Shown here: piece by piece, positions 1 through 7,190 of the stretch
Layout: each line of letters starts with the position of its first letter
Position numbering within the stretch: the stretch's first letter is position 1
NCBI RefSeq assembly: GCF_010998615.1
Contig: NZ_JAAEAH010000014.1
Span: forward strand, 57,454-121,453
Length of the DNA stretch: 64,000 nt
Direction: 5' to 3'
Origin: Myxococcus sp. CA023
Lineage (GTDB): Bacteria > Myxococcota > Myxococcia > Myxococcales > Myxococcaceae
Translations under genes and position numbers: made by a program
Notes under the pieces: generated by a model
The model's database searches: none
What the model was told of the DNA's origin: nothing
What the model saw: the letters and a program-made list of their open reading frames with translations, nothing else

Positions 1-788
1 GCCCGCTGGACGTCATCGAGATTCGGGGCCTCACGGTGGACTGCATCGTGGGCATCTTCAACAGGGAGCGCATCGCGGCCCAGCCGCTGCGACTGGACGT
101 GGCCCTGTTCCTGGACACCCGCGCCGCCGCGGTGGGAGGCAGGCTGGCGCATACGGTGAACTACGGCCGGCTCGCGGGGGAGCTGCGCTTCCTGCTGGAG
201 GCCTGCCGCTTCGAACTGCTGGAGTCCGCCGTCGAGACGGTGTGCCGCTACGTGCTGGCGCCGCCCACCGACGACGTCCCGCGCGCGCAGGTCCACGCGG
301 CCACGGTGCGGGTGACGAAGCCGCTGGCGCTGGGCGGGTTGGCGGTGCCGTCGCTCCAGATTCACCGGACGGCCGCGGAGATGGTGTACGGCCGGGAGGA
401 GAAGGGCTTTGGCCGCGTGGACATCATCCACGAGGGCGCGGGCTATGGCGTCTACCGGCTGCGGGTGAAGCCGGGAGGCTGCATCCCCACGCACGTGCAC
501 CAGCAGATGGAGGAGAGCGAGCTGGTGCTGGGCTCGGGGCTGCTGCTGCAGTTCAAGCCGGTGGCCCGGGGCATGGCCTTCCACTGGCCGCGCGGCTTCC
601 TGCACCGCTACGACAACCCTTCATCCACGGAGCAGACGGTGCTCTGTGTGGACAGGCCGGGCTTCATGCCGTCGGACGAGGTGGAGACCGAGCCGCCGCC
701 GGAGGGGCTGCTGCCCGTCACCGGCCACTCCTATTACCCGCTGGATGAGCCCGCGGCGCCGGGCTCTCTCGCGGAGCACCAACCGTGA
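1..788 (+). CDS. FolB-like dihydroneopterin aldolase fused to a cupin domain (5'-partial)
   Basis: The reading frame is open from base 3 and runs off the left edge, so the true start lies outside; the GTG at 36 is an internal valine. The first ~115 residues match dihydroneopterin aldolase (FolB, 7,8-dihydroneopterin to 6-hydroxymethyl-dihydropterin in folate synthesis): the N-terminal beta strand, the NRER glutamate, the tyrosine in TVNYGRL and the lysine in VTKPLAL are all present. The last ~130 residues form a cupin barrel (GGCIPTHVHQQMEESEL, then a second strand set with HRYDNP). FolB proteins are normally only ~120 residues, so the cupin is an addition. Its role is unknown; it may bind a pterin or a metal. 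The downstream SDR starts 30 bases later and may be co-transcribed. Confidence 0.8.
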   Translation, partial: PLDVIEIRGLTVDCIVGIFNRERIAAQPLRLDVALFLDTRAAAVGGRLAHTVNYGRLAGELRFLLEACRFELLESAVETVCRYVLAPPTDDVPRAQVHAATVRVTKPLALGGLAVPSLQIHRTAAEMVYGREEKGFGRVDIIHEGAGYGVYRLRVKPGGCIPTHVHQQMEESELVLGSGLLLQFKPVARGMAFHWPRGFLHRYDNPSSTEQTVLCVDRPGFMPSDEVETEPPPEGLLPVTGHSYYPLDEPAAPGSLAEHQP

Positions 789-818
789 GCGGGGCGGTGT
801 CTTCAAGGAGCGCCTTCC

Positions 819-1598
819 ATGAGTGAGGTGGGCACGCGCAAGGTGCTCGTCACTGGCGGTGGGACGGGCATTGGTCGCGCGGTGGCGGAGGCCCTGCTGC
901 GCGCGGGGGGGCAGGTGGTGGTGTCGGGCCGGCGCGCGGAGGTGCTGGAATCGCTGACGACAGCATGGCCGGGGCAGGCCTTCGCGCTGCCGTGTGACCT
1001 GGCCTCGCTGGAAGCCCGCGAGGGTCTGCTTCGCCGTGCCGCGGGGTTGCTGGGAGGGCTGGACGGTTTCGTCCACAGCGCGGGGCAGGTGGTGCACCAG
1101 CCGCCGGGCCACATCGGCGAGGACGCGCTTCGCGCGCAGTTCGAGGTCAACCTCATCGCGCCGCTGCGGCTGGGCGAGCAGGCACTGGAGGTGCTGGAGC
1201 CGGGTGGGGCGCAGGTGTTCATCGCGTCCACGCTGGCCACGAGGCCCGTCGTCACCAGCGCGGTGTACAGCGCGGCGAAGGCAGGACTCCTTCAGGTGAT
1301 GAAGGTGCTGGCGTTGGCGGGTGCGGCGCGAGGCGTGCGTGCCAGCGCGGTGCTGCCGGGCGTGGTGGAGACGGACATGGTGCGCGAGGTGCGCCTGGCT
1401 CCCGGCGAGGGGCCGCTGTCCGAGCCCGAGTCCACGCGGCGGCAGGAGGCCCAGCTTGCGGGCTTGCGGGCGCTGCATCCGCTTGGACGGTTGGGGCGCC
1501 CCGAGGACGTCGCCGAGGCGGTGCGCTACCTGCTGGGCGCGTCGTGGATTTCCGGTTCCGAGCTGGTGCTGGATGGAGGGCTACTGCTGCGGGAGTGA
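819..1598 (+). CDS. SDR-family NAD(P)-dependent oxidoreductase
   Basis: A 259-residue classical short-chain dehydrogenase. The Rossmann nucleotide-binding motif TGGGTGIG lies at residues 12-19, and the catalytic tetrad is visible as N111, S137, Y150 and K154 (YSAAK). The C-terminal SGSELVLDGG is typical of FabG-like SDRs. An AAGGAG ribosome site lies at 804-809, ten bases before the ATG. Substrate cannot be read from sequence. The position just behind a FolB-like gene makes a pterin or folate-related carbonyl conceivable, but the dinucleotide motif is the ordinary SDR form and not the TGxRRxG form of pteridine reductases, so this is only a contextual guess. Confidence 0.85.
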   Translation: MSEVGTRKVLVTGGGTGIGRAVAEALLRAGGQVVVSGRRAEVLESLTTAWPGQAFALPCDLASLEAREGLLRRAAGLLGGLDGFVHSAGQVVHQPPGHIGEDALRAQFEVNLIAPLRLGEQALEVLEPGGAQVFIASTLATRPVVTSAVYSAAKAGLLQVMKVLALAGAARGVRASAVLPGVVETDMVREVRLAPGEGPLSEPESTRRQEAQLAGLRALHPLGRLGRPEDVAEAVRYLLGASWISGSELVLDGGLLLRE

Positions 1599-1638
1599 GG
1601 CGCGGTATGAGGTGGCCTCGGCTCACGAGAACGACGGG

Positions 1639-2388
1639 ATGCTCCTCGACAGACGGCTTCAGCTCTTCGTGGTGTTGGTGGGGGTGTTCGTCACCTCGCT
1701 GGTGGTGGGTGACATCATCAGCGTGAAGCTGTTCGAGGCGAAGGTGGGGCCGGTGGTGGCGGTGATGTCCATCGGCATCCTGCCCTTCCCGGTGACGTTC
1801 CTCCTCACGGACATCCTCAACGAGTTCTACGGGAAGAAGGCAGCCCGCTTCGTGACGTGGGTGGGCTTCTTCATGGCCATCTTCGCGGTCGTGGTGATTG
1901 CCATGGCCGTGCAGGTGCCGTGGGCGCCGCTGACGCGTGCGCCGGACTTCACGGGTACGGTGGAAGGCTCGTTCAACAACGTCTTCGCCGGCTCACAGCG
2001 CTTCCTCGTCGCGTCGATGATGGCGTACCTGGTGGGCCAGTTCTGCGACATCGCCATCTTCAACGGGCTCAAGCGACTGACGCGCAACCGGTTCTTGTGG
2101 GTGCGGGCGACGGGCTCCACGCTGGTGTCGCAGCTCCTCGACACGGTGGTGGTGCAGTATGTGGCGTGGACGGGTGTGCTGCCCAACGCCACCATCCTCA
2201 GCATCATCTACACGTCCTACGTGGTGAAGTTGCTGGTCGCGGTGGGCCTGACGCCCTTCATCTACCTGGGCCACGCCTTCGTCGAGCGCAAGCTGGGCAT
2301 CGCCCCCTTGGTGTTGGGGGAGAACGGCGAACCCATTGCCCCGCCCGCGCCGTCCGTCACCCAGGAGGAGCAGCCCCGCGCCGCCTGA
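1639..2388 (+). CDS. yhhQ: queuosine precursor transporter (VUT/YhhQ family)
   Basis: A 249-residue integral membrane protein with about six hydrophobic helices. The N-terminal third carries the VUT-family signature: GDIISVKLFE, then ILPFPVTFLLTDILNEFYG and a following aromatic helix. Family members import preQ0 or preQ1 for queuosine modification of tRNA. I chose the ATG at 1639, at the first residue before the first helix; a GTG at 1612 is an in-frame alternative. The gene begins 40 bases after the SDR. A queD gene lies 4 kb away, so both salvage and synthesis of queuosine precursors may be encoded in this neighbourhood. Confidence 0.85.
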   Translation: MLLDRRLQLFVVLVGVFVTSLVVGDIISVKLFEAKVGPVVAVMSIGILPFPVTFLLTDILNEFYGKKAARFVTWVGFFMAIFAVVVIAMAVQVPWAPLTRAPDFTGTVEGSFNNVFAGSQRFLVASMMAYLVGQFCDIAIFNGLKRLTRNRFLWVRATGSTLVSQLLDTVVVQYVAWTGVLPNATILSIIYTSYVVKLLVAVGLTPFIYLGHAFVERKLGIAPLVLGENGEPIAPPAPSVTQEEQPRAA

Positions 2389-2407
2389 GCGCGTGGGGCT
2401 CAGCGGC
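2380..2407. terminator. bidirectional terminator-like hairpin between convergent genes
   Basis: Arms GCCG-C-CTGAGC (2380-2390) and GCTCAG-CGGC (2398-2407) form a ten-pair stem with one bulged C and a seven-base loop. The stem contains the stop codon of the transporter and abuts the stop codon of the convergent hydrolase. There is no T tract, so action as an intrinsic terminator is inferred from position and symmetry. Confidence 0.45.
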
Positions 2408-3316
2408 TCAGCTTCCCTGCTGCACCAGCGGCGTGAGGATGTCCGTCCAGTGGGAGAAGATGGAGAAGTGCCCGCCGCCAGGGAAGAAGCGGGGCACCGC
2501 GCGCGGAATCCGGTTCGCGAGGTATTGCCCCATCTGCGTCGGGACGATGCTGTCTCCCTCCCAGTACCAGAGGTCCACCTCCGTCCGAATCTCCTCCAGG
2601 GGGACGTTCCACGGCTGCGCGAGGATGTGCGCCTCGCGCCGCATGCCCGCCACGCCCTTTCGCGTGGCCTCATACCGCCAGCCCTGCACCTGCGCGGCGA
2701 TGCGCGGGTCCGCGAGCACCGCGCGGTCATCCGCCGACGCCTGGGAGCGCAGGCCCGCCAGCGCTCGCGCGGGATTGGCGCGCACCTGCCGGTCATGCAT
2801 GGCCATCAATGGATGCAGTAGCCACTCCGGCCACGCGGCCATTGTGTACGCGTTGCGGTAGTCCCGGTTCACCCCCGCCATGGCGCCCGGCCGGGCCAGG
2901 GGCGCCGCGCCGGACACGAGCGCCGCGCGGGTGATGCGCTCGCCCAGCTTCCACGCGGACGCGGCGACGTAGGGGCCACCGGCGGACACACCGAAGAGCG
3001 CGAAGCGGTCAACCCTCAGCGCGTTGGCCAGTTGCTCCAAATCATTCGGGAAGTCGAGCAGCGTGCGCCCGGGCTGGTAGTCCGACAGGCCATAGCCTGG
3101 CCGGTCCGGAGTGATGAGGCGCACTCCCAACGCGTGAGTGAGCCGGTCATCCGGGTGACGCATGTGGCGCGAGCCCGGGTTGCCGTGAATGAAGAACACG
3201 GGCAGGCCGCTCAAGTCTCCAGACTCGACGTACGCGAGCCGCCGGCCATCCCGCAGGTGGACGGTGCCTTCGCGGACCTGCACGCCCATGGCTTCGGTGT
3301 CGGACGAGACGTTCAT
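2408..3316 (-). CDS. alpha/beta-fold hydrolase of the PHA unit
   Basis: A 302-residue alpha/beta hydrolase. The oxyanion-hole motif HGNPGS is at residues 44-49, the nucleophile elbow GVSAGG has Ser111, and a C-terminal GGGHF supplies the catalytic histidine. I chose the ATG at 3316 because it overlaps the TGA stop of phaC as ATGA, which suggests translational coupling; a longer reading to 3367 would run deep into phaC. Gene order phaE-like, phaC, hydrolase points to a role in polyhydroxyalkanoate turnover, for example an intracellular depolymerase or thioesterase, but sequence alone shows only a generic ester or amide hydrolase. Confidence 0.8.
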   Translation of the reverse strand: MNVSSDTEAMGVQVREGTVHLRDGRRLAYVESGDLSGLPVFFIHGNPGSRHMRHPDDRLTHALGVRLITPDRPGYGLSDYQPGRTLLDFPNDLEQLANALRVDRFALFGVSAGGPYVAASAWKLGERITRAALVSGAAPLARPGAMAGVNRDYRNAYTMAAWPEWLLHPLMAMHDRQVRANPARALAGLRSQASADDRAVLADPRIAAQVQGWRYEATRKGVAGMRREAHILAQPWNVPLEEIRTEVDLWYWEGDSIVPTQMGQYLANRIPRAVPRFFPGGGHFSIFSHWTDILTPLVQQGS

Positions 3317-4437
3317 GGTTCCATCGGCTTCGAGCGCGCGCCAATCCACGCGGAAATAGAGGGCCACACCTTCGTCGCGCCCTTGCTGGAGGCGGACAGG
3401 CCAATGTGGCCCACGGGGTAGCGCCGCGTCTCACAGTCCTTCGAGCTGACCAGGGAGGGCAGCGGCTCGCTCATCGCCGGCAGCGCGATGGTGTCGTGCT
3501 CGGCGATGACGTTGAGGATGGCGCACTGGATGCGGCGCAGGTCCACGCGCTCGCCGCCCACTTCCATGAGGCCCTGGGGGAAGAGGTTCTGCTGGTAGCA
3601 GTCCTTGATGTACTGCCGGTACACCTCACCCGGGAAGGGCACGGGGTCCGCGCCCCAGCGCTCCATGGCCAGGAACGTGGTGACGAACTCCGGGTCGTCG
3701 ATGCGGCGGCACACCTCCAGCCATCGGGTGAGGCGCTGCACCGGCGCGGCCATGAGGAAGCCGCTCTCCAGCACCGGCGTGGGCACGTTGCCGTAGGCGT
3801 CCACCAGCGAGTCCACGTCGAAGTGGTTGGCGGACGTCCACAGCGTGTAGAGGCCACCCTTGCTGAAGTCCACCGGCGTGGCCTGGGCCACGAGGTTTCG
3901 GACGCCCTCGGGGTAGAGGGACGTGTACGCCAGGGCCATGGTGCCGCCCATGCAGTAGCCGTAGAGCGTCAGCTCCCGGCTCTTGCTCACGCGCAGCGTC
4001 CACCGCACCGCCGTCTGGATGAGCCCGCCGAGCAGGTCATCCCACGTGAGCCGCTCCTCGTCCTGTCCCGGTACGCCCCAGTCGATGGCGTAGACGTCAT
4101 AGCCCTCGCGGGTGAGGTGCTCGATGAGGCTGCGCCCTGGAAGGAAGTCGAGGATGTACCAGCGATTGATGAGCGAATAGACGAAGAGGATGGGCGTGCG
4201 GTGGCGCCGGCGCGGGGCCGCGTAGCGCAGCAGCCGCATGCTGCCGCGCGTGTACACGACGGTGTGCGGCGTGGCGCTGATGGGCGGCTCGCGCACGCCC
4301 GAGGCCCTTTCGATGAAGGGCTTGAGGTACGGGTACGGATTGAAGGGCCGCGACTTGAGCGCGAGGGCGACGGCGCGGGTCAGCTCGACCTGCCCGGTGA
4401 CGAAGGAGCGAAGACGCTGGGGCGTGGACGCGGTCAT
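3313..4437 (-). CDS. phaC: class III poly(3-hydroxyalkanoate) synthase, PhaC subunit
   Basis: A 374-residue alpha/beta-fold synthase, close to the ~360 residues usual for class III PhaC (class I enzymes are near 590). The lipase-box-like GYCMGG carries the catalytic Cys162 in place of serine; the HDTIALP aspartate region and the VGHIGL histidine complete the triad. It polymerises hydroxyacyl-CoA to polyester at granules. The ATG at 4437 follows the stop of the phaE-like gene by one base, and the 3' end overlaps the hydrolase by four, so the three genes look like one operon. A longer in-frame opening upstream would overlap the phaE-like gene and is unlikely. Confidence 0.88.
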   Translation of the reverse strand: MTASTPQRLRSFVTGQVELTRAVALALKSRPFNPYPYLKPFIERASGVREPPISATPHTVVYTRGSMRLLRYAAPRRRHRTPILFVYSLINRWYILDFLPGRSLIEHLTREGYDVYAIDWGVPGQDEERLTWDDLLGGLIQTAVRWTLRVSKSRELTLYGYCMGGTMALAYTSLYPEGVRNLVAQATPVDFSKGGLYTLWTSANHFDVDSLVDAYGNVPTPVLESGFLMAAPVQRLTRWLEVCRRIDDPEFVTTFLAMERWGADPVPFPGEVYRQYIKDCYQQNLFPQGLMEVGGERVDLRRIQCAILNVIAEHDTIALPAMSEPLPSLVSSKDCETRRYPVGHIGLSASSKGATKVWPSISAWIGARSKPMEP

Positions 4438-4438
4438 G

Positions 4439-4882
4439 TCAACGGCGGCGCTTGGAGGGCGCGCGCTCCTTGGGCGTGGGCTCTGGGGACTCAGGCTCGG
4501 GCTCCACGCCTTCCTGACGGTGGAGCAGGTCCACCACCAGTTCCAACTGGGTGCCGAGCGCCTCCACCTGGTCATTCATCCGGCGGAGTTGGTCGCGCAG
4601 GTTCTCCACCTCGGAGGTGGTGGGCAGGCGCAGGGTGCGCAGCGCGCCTTCCACCAGGCCATTGCGGCGGATGCGGGCGTTGAAGCTCTGGCGCATGAGG
4701 GAGCCGCTCACGCGCAGGTACGCGGGGCTCTCGGTGACCTTGGCGGCCGCGCGGGTGAGGCCCTCCTCGGCGCGGGTGAAGACCTTGCCAGTGCGGGTGT
4801 CCGGGTGCGTGAGGTGGCCCAGCAGCTTCAGGCCGCGGGCGAGGAGCCCCTGGGACGGCGGCGGTCGTTCCGGATGACTCAT
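4439..4882 (-). CDS. phaE: small PhaE-like PHA synthase partner subunit
   Basis: A 147-residue hydrophilic protein directly upstream of phaC. The middle is basic and helical. Residues ~88-122 (LPTTSEVENLRDQLRRM and onward) form the coiled-coil-like segment seen at the C-terminus of PhaE and related synthase-associated subunits. The tail is rich in Pro, Glu and Lys. Known PhaE proteins are ~300-360 residues, so this is a minimal version or a phasin-like replacement. Assignment rests on gene order and the SEVENLRDQL-type motif. I expect it to activate PhaC, but that is inference. Confidence 0.6.
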   Translation of the reverse strand: MSHPERPPPSQGLLARGLKLLGHLTHPDTRTGKVFTRAEEGLTRAAAKVTESPAYLRVSGSLMRQSFNARIRRNGLVEGALRTLRLPTTSEVENLRDQLRRMNDQVEALGTQLELVVDLLHRQEGVEPEPESPEPTPKERAPSKRRR

Positions 4883-4932
4883 GGCCGGCAGGTTATCTCA
4901 AGGCGCGGCGCAGGGGACGCCGCAGCCCGGCT

Positions 4933-5496
4933 CTATCGCTCCCAAAGTGAACCAAGATTCAACTTGCGTGCCTCGAAGGGCTCGGCATGGACATGGGCGC
5001 TACCGGTGTACGCGCCCAGGCGCTGCCAGTGGTTGCCTTCCTGACGATAGACCTCGAGCAACTGAATGCGCGGGTCCACGAACCACAGATGGTTCACGCC
5101 CTCGCGGGCGTAGAGCGTCATCTTCCTCGAACGGTCCAGGGCTTCGGTGGAAGGGGACAGGACTTCGCAGAGCCAGTCGGGGACGAGTTCCACGCCCGTC
5201 ACGTCTGGAATCTCCGGCATGCGTTCGCGCCGCCACCCGGCGAGGTCTGGCACGAGCACGTTGCCGCCCAGGTGGAGCTCAGGCTCCGGGAGGGTGACCC
5301 AGCCGCCCGGGCCTTCCGCTCCGAGCTCCGGGTCGAACGGCGCCAGTTGCTGGCTGAGCCGGATGGCGGCCCTGCCGTGAAGCATCCTCGGACGGGGGCT
5401 GACATGCAGCTCACCCTCGATGATTTCCCCGACGACGTGCGGGGGGAGGCGCTCCAACGCCTCGTACACCTGCTCCGGCGGTGGCTTGTCACCCAT
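4933..5496 (-). CDS. Uma2-family (DUF820) endonuclease-like protein
   Basis: A 187-residue PD-(D/E)XK-fold protein. Typical Uma2 landmarks are present in order: HVVGEIIEGELHVSPRPR, HG followed by a helix, the VPDLAGWRRERMP strand with its acidic residue, and CEVLSPSTEALDRSRK with E and K of the active site. The start at 5496 gives the usual ~10 residues before the first strand and has a G-rich ribosome site; in-frame ATGs at 5568 and 5586 are alternatives. Uma2 proteins are abundant in myxobacteria and cyanobacteria and their biological role is not established. No toxin-antitoxin partner is adjacent. Confidence 0.75.
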   Translation of the reverse strand: MGDKPPPEQVYEALERLPPHVVGEIIEGELHVSPRPRMLHGRAAIRLSQQLAPFDPELGAEGPGGWVTLPEPELHLGGNVLVPDLAGWRRERMPEIPDVTGVELVPDWLCEVLSPSTEALDRSRKMTLYAREGVNHLWFVDPRIQLLEVYRQEGNHWQRLGAYTGSAHVHAEPFEARKLNLGSLWER

Positions 5497-5634
5497 GCCC
5501 CCAGGATGCGGCCATGCCTGGGGCCTCGCAAGTCGCGCCGCTTCTCGTTCGTGGATGGCTTCGCTCATGTGTCGAGCATGCGCCATACCTCTGACATCCT
5601 CCGGGATGTAGGCAATCCCGGGGGTCCTCCTGGC

Positions 5635-6384
5635 TCAGCCCTGTCGCTTCACCGGCAGGGGCCCGAAGGACTGTGACACCGGCATCAGCGACATGACGTT
5701 GATGTTCACGTGCGCGGGCCGCGTGGCCACCCAGTGCACCGCGTCCGCGATGTCCTCGGGCGTCAGCGCCTGGGTGTTGGCGTAGACGGACGCCGCGCGT
5801 GTGTCGTCGCCCTTGAAGCGTACGTTGGAGAACTCCGTGCCGCCCACCAGGCCGGGCTCGATGTCCGTCACGCGCACGGCGGTGCCGTGCAGGTCCGCGC
5901 GGAGGTTGAGGCTGAACTGGTGCACGAAGGCCTTGGTGGCGCCGTACACGTTGCCGCCCGGGTAGGGCCACTCCGCCGCCACCGAGCCCATGTTGACGAC
6001 GTGGCCCCGGTTGCGCGCCACCATGCCGGGCAGCACCGCGTGCGTGCAGTACATGAGGCCCTTCACGTTGGTGTCCACCATCGTGTCCCAGTCCTCTACG
6101 CGCGCCGACTGCGCCAGGTCCAACCCCAGCGCCAGGCCCGCGTTGTTGACCAGCACGTCCACCTCGGCGAACTCCGCCGGCAGCGAGCGGATGGCCCGCT
6201 CCACGGCCTCACGGTCCGTGATGTCGAGCGTCAGGGGGAGCACCCGCTCGCCCAACTCCGCGCGCAGGGCCTCCAGCCGCTCGGTGCGCCGCCCGGAGGC
6301 GATGACGCGCGCGCCGTCCTGGATGAAGCGGCGGGCAATGGCCAGACCGAATCCCGCGGTGGCCCCGGTAATCAGAACGTTCAT
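5635..6384 (-). CDS. SDR oxidoreductase, YdfG-like
   Basis: A 249-residue classical SDR. The cofactor motif TGATAGFG is at residues 6-13, NNAG at 80-83, and the catalytic residues are S134, Y147 and K151. The middle VTDIEPGLVGGTEFSNVRF and the overall length fit the YdfG group, NADP-dependent 3-hydroxy acid or serine dehydrogenases. RR after the second strand favours NADP over NAD. It lies 42 bases downstream of queD on the same strand and could be co-transcribed, though no functional link to queuosine synthesis is evident. Confidence 0.85.
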   Translation of the reverse strand: MNVLITGATAGFGLAIARRFIQDGARVIASGRRTERLEALRAELGERVLPLTLDITDREAVERAIRSLPAEFAEVDVLVNNAGLALGLDLAQSARVEDWDTMVDTNVKGLMYCTHAVLPGMVARNRGHVVNMGSVAAEWPYPGGNVYGATKAFVHQFSLNLRADLHGTAVRVTDIEPGLVGGTEFSNVRFKGDDTRAASVYANTQALTPEDIADAVHWVATRPAHVNINVMSLMPVSQSFGPLPVKRQG

Positions 6385-6426
6385 GGCAGTCCCCTCGTGG
6401 AGCCAGCCCCGCGAGGGCCCGGCTTG

Positions 6427-6789
6427 TCAGTCGTCTTCGCCTTGATAGATGCAGCCACTGGTGCACGTCTCGCGGACCACCACCCGGCTGAGCAGGGGCA
6501 GGCCCGGACGCAGGCGCTTCCAGATCCACCGCGACAGGTTCTCGCTGGTGGGGTTCTCCAGGCCTTCCACCTCATTGAGGTAGTAGTGGTCCAACTTCAG
6601 CCGCAGGGGCTCGAAGGCCTCCTTGATGTCGGAGAAGTCCATCACCCACCCGGACTGTGAGCCCACGGGGCCACGCACGTGGATTTCCACCCGGTAGCTG
6701 TGGCCGTGAAGCCGGCTGCACTTGTGCCCAGGCGGCACGTTGGGAAGCCGGTGCGCGGCCTCGAAGGTGAATTCCTTGAAGATGTCCAA
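6427..6789 (-). CDS. queD: 6-carboxy-5,6,7,8-tetrahydropterin synthase QueD
   Basis: A 120-residue enzyme that matches the Escherichia coli QueD pattern over its full length: FKEFTFEAAHRLP, catalytic Cys24 in GHKCSRLHGHSY, zinc ligands H13, H28 and H30, DH at 67-68, the LENPTSENL motif and the ETCTSGCIY C-terminus with Glu107. QueD converts dihydroneopterin triphosphate to 6-carboxytetrahydropterin, the second step of queuosine precursor synthesis. The ETCTSGC ending separates QueD from eukaryotic-type PTPS. I found no preQ1 riboswitch in the leader. The window also holds a queuosine-precursor transporter. Confidence 0.93.
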   Translation of the reverse strand: MDIFKEFTFEAAHRLPNVPPGHKCSRLHGHSYRVEIHVRGPVGSQSGWVMDFSDIKEAFEPLRLKLDHYYLNEVEGLENPTSENLSRWIWKRLRPGLPLLSRVVVRETCTSGCIYQGEDD

Positions 6790-7190
6790 GGTGTCTCCTG
6801 ACAGCGGGTGGAAGGCGGCTCATATCCCGCGCGTTCCTCCTGGCGTCAAGGTACGCCCTGCCTCCCTGAAACTCCGGCATGTCTCGCCCCGCCGCGCGCC
6901 CACGCGCCCGGGGACGCCCGGCTCGGCTCTTCGCTCTGTGTGAAAAATCCCCGGGAATATTCCCGCGCGCGTTGCACACATCACGCTTCAGCTCCCCGCG
7001 AAGGCCCACCTGTCGGTGAAGCGGAGCATCCGTCCCAACCCCGCGAAACCACGTTTCCTGTCTCCTCCCTCTACGTCCCGGCAGGCAGGGGTTGCCGCGC
7101 TCGGAGGGAATGAACAGCGCGGGGCTCGGAATTGGCGGCCGTCCTCGCGAGCGCCCCCCGCGCCGCGACCCACACCAGGAGTCCGCCAGG
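6790..7190. other. divergent intergenic region between queD and the beta-helix lipoprotein
   Basis: About 400 bases carrying no credible gene. It must hold the promoters for queD (leftward) and the lipoprotein (rightward). The only clear structure is the 14-base palindrome at 6952-6965 next to a short A tract. No riboswitch fold or small ORF with a good ribosome site was seen. Confidence 0.5.
6952..6965. repeat. perfect 14-base palindrome, possible operator
   Basis: CGGGAATATTCCCG reads the same on both strands and sits about 160 bases upstream of queD and 225 bases upstream of the lipoprotein start, in the only AT-containing patch of this spacer (TGAAAAATCC precedes it). Such symmetry fits a dimeric repressor site. 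No regulator can be named. Confidence 0.35.

Noticed and set aside
6790..6960. preQ1 riboswitch upstream of queD
   Set aside because: No A-rich tail or small pseudoknot pattern of the known preQ1 classes could be found in the leader.
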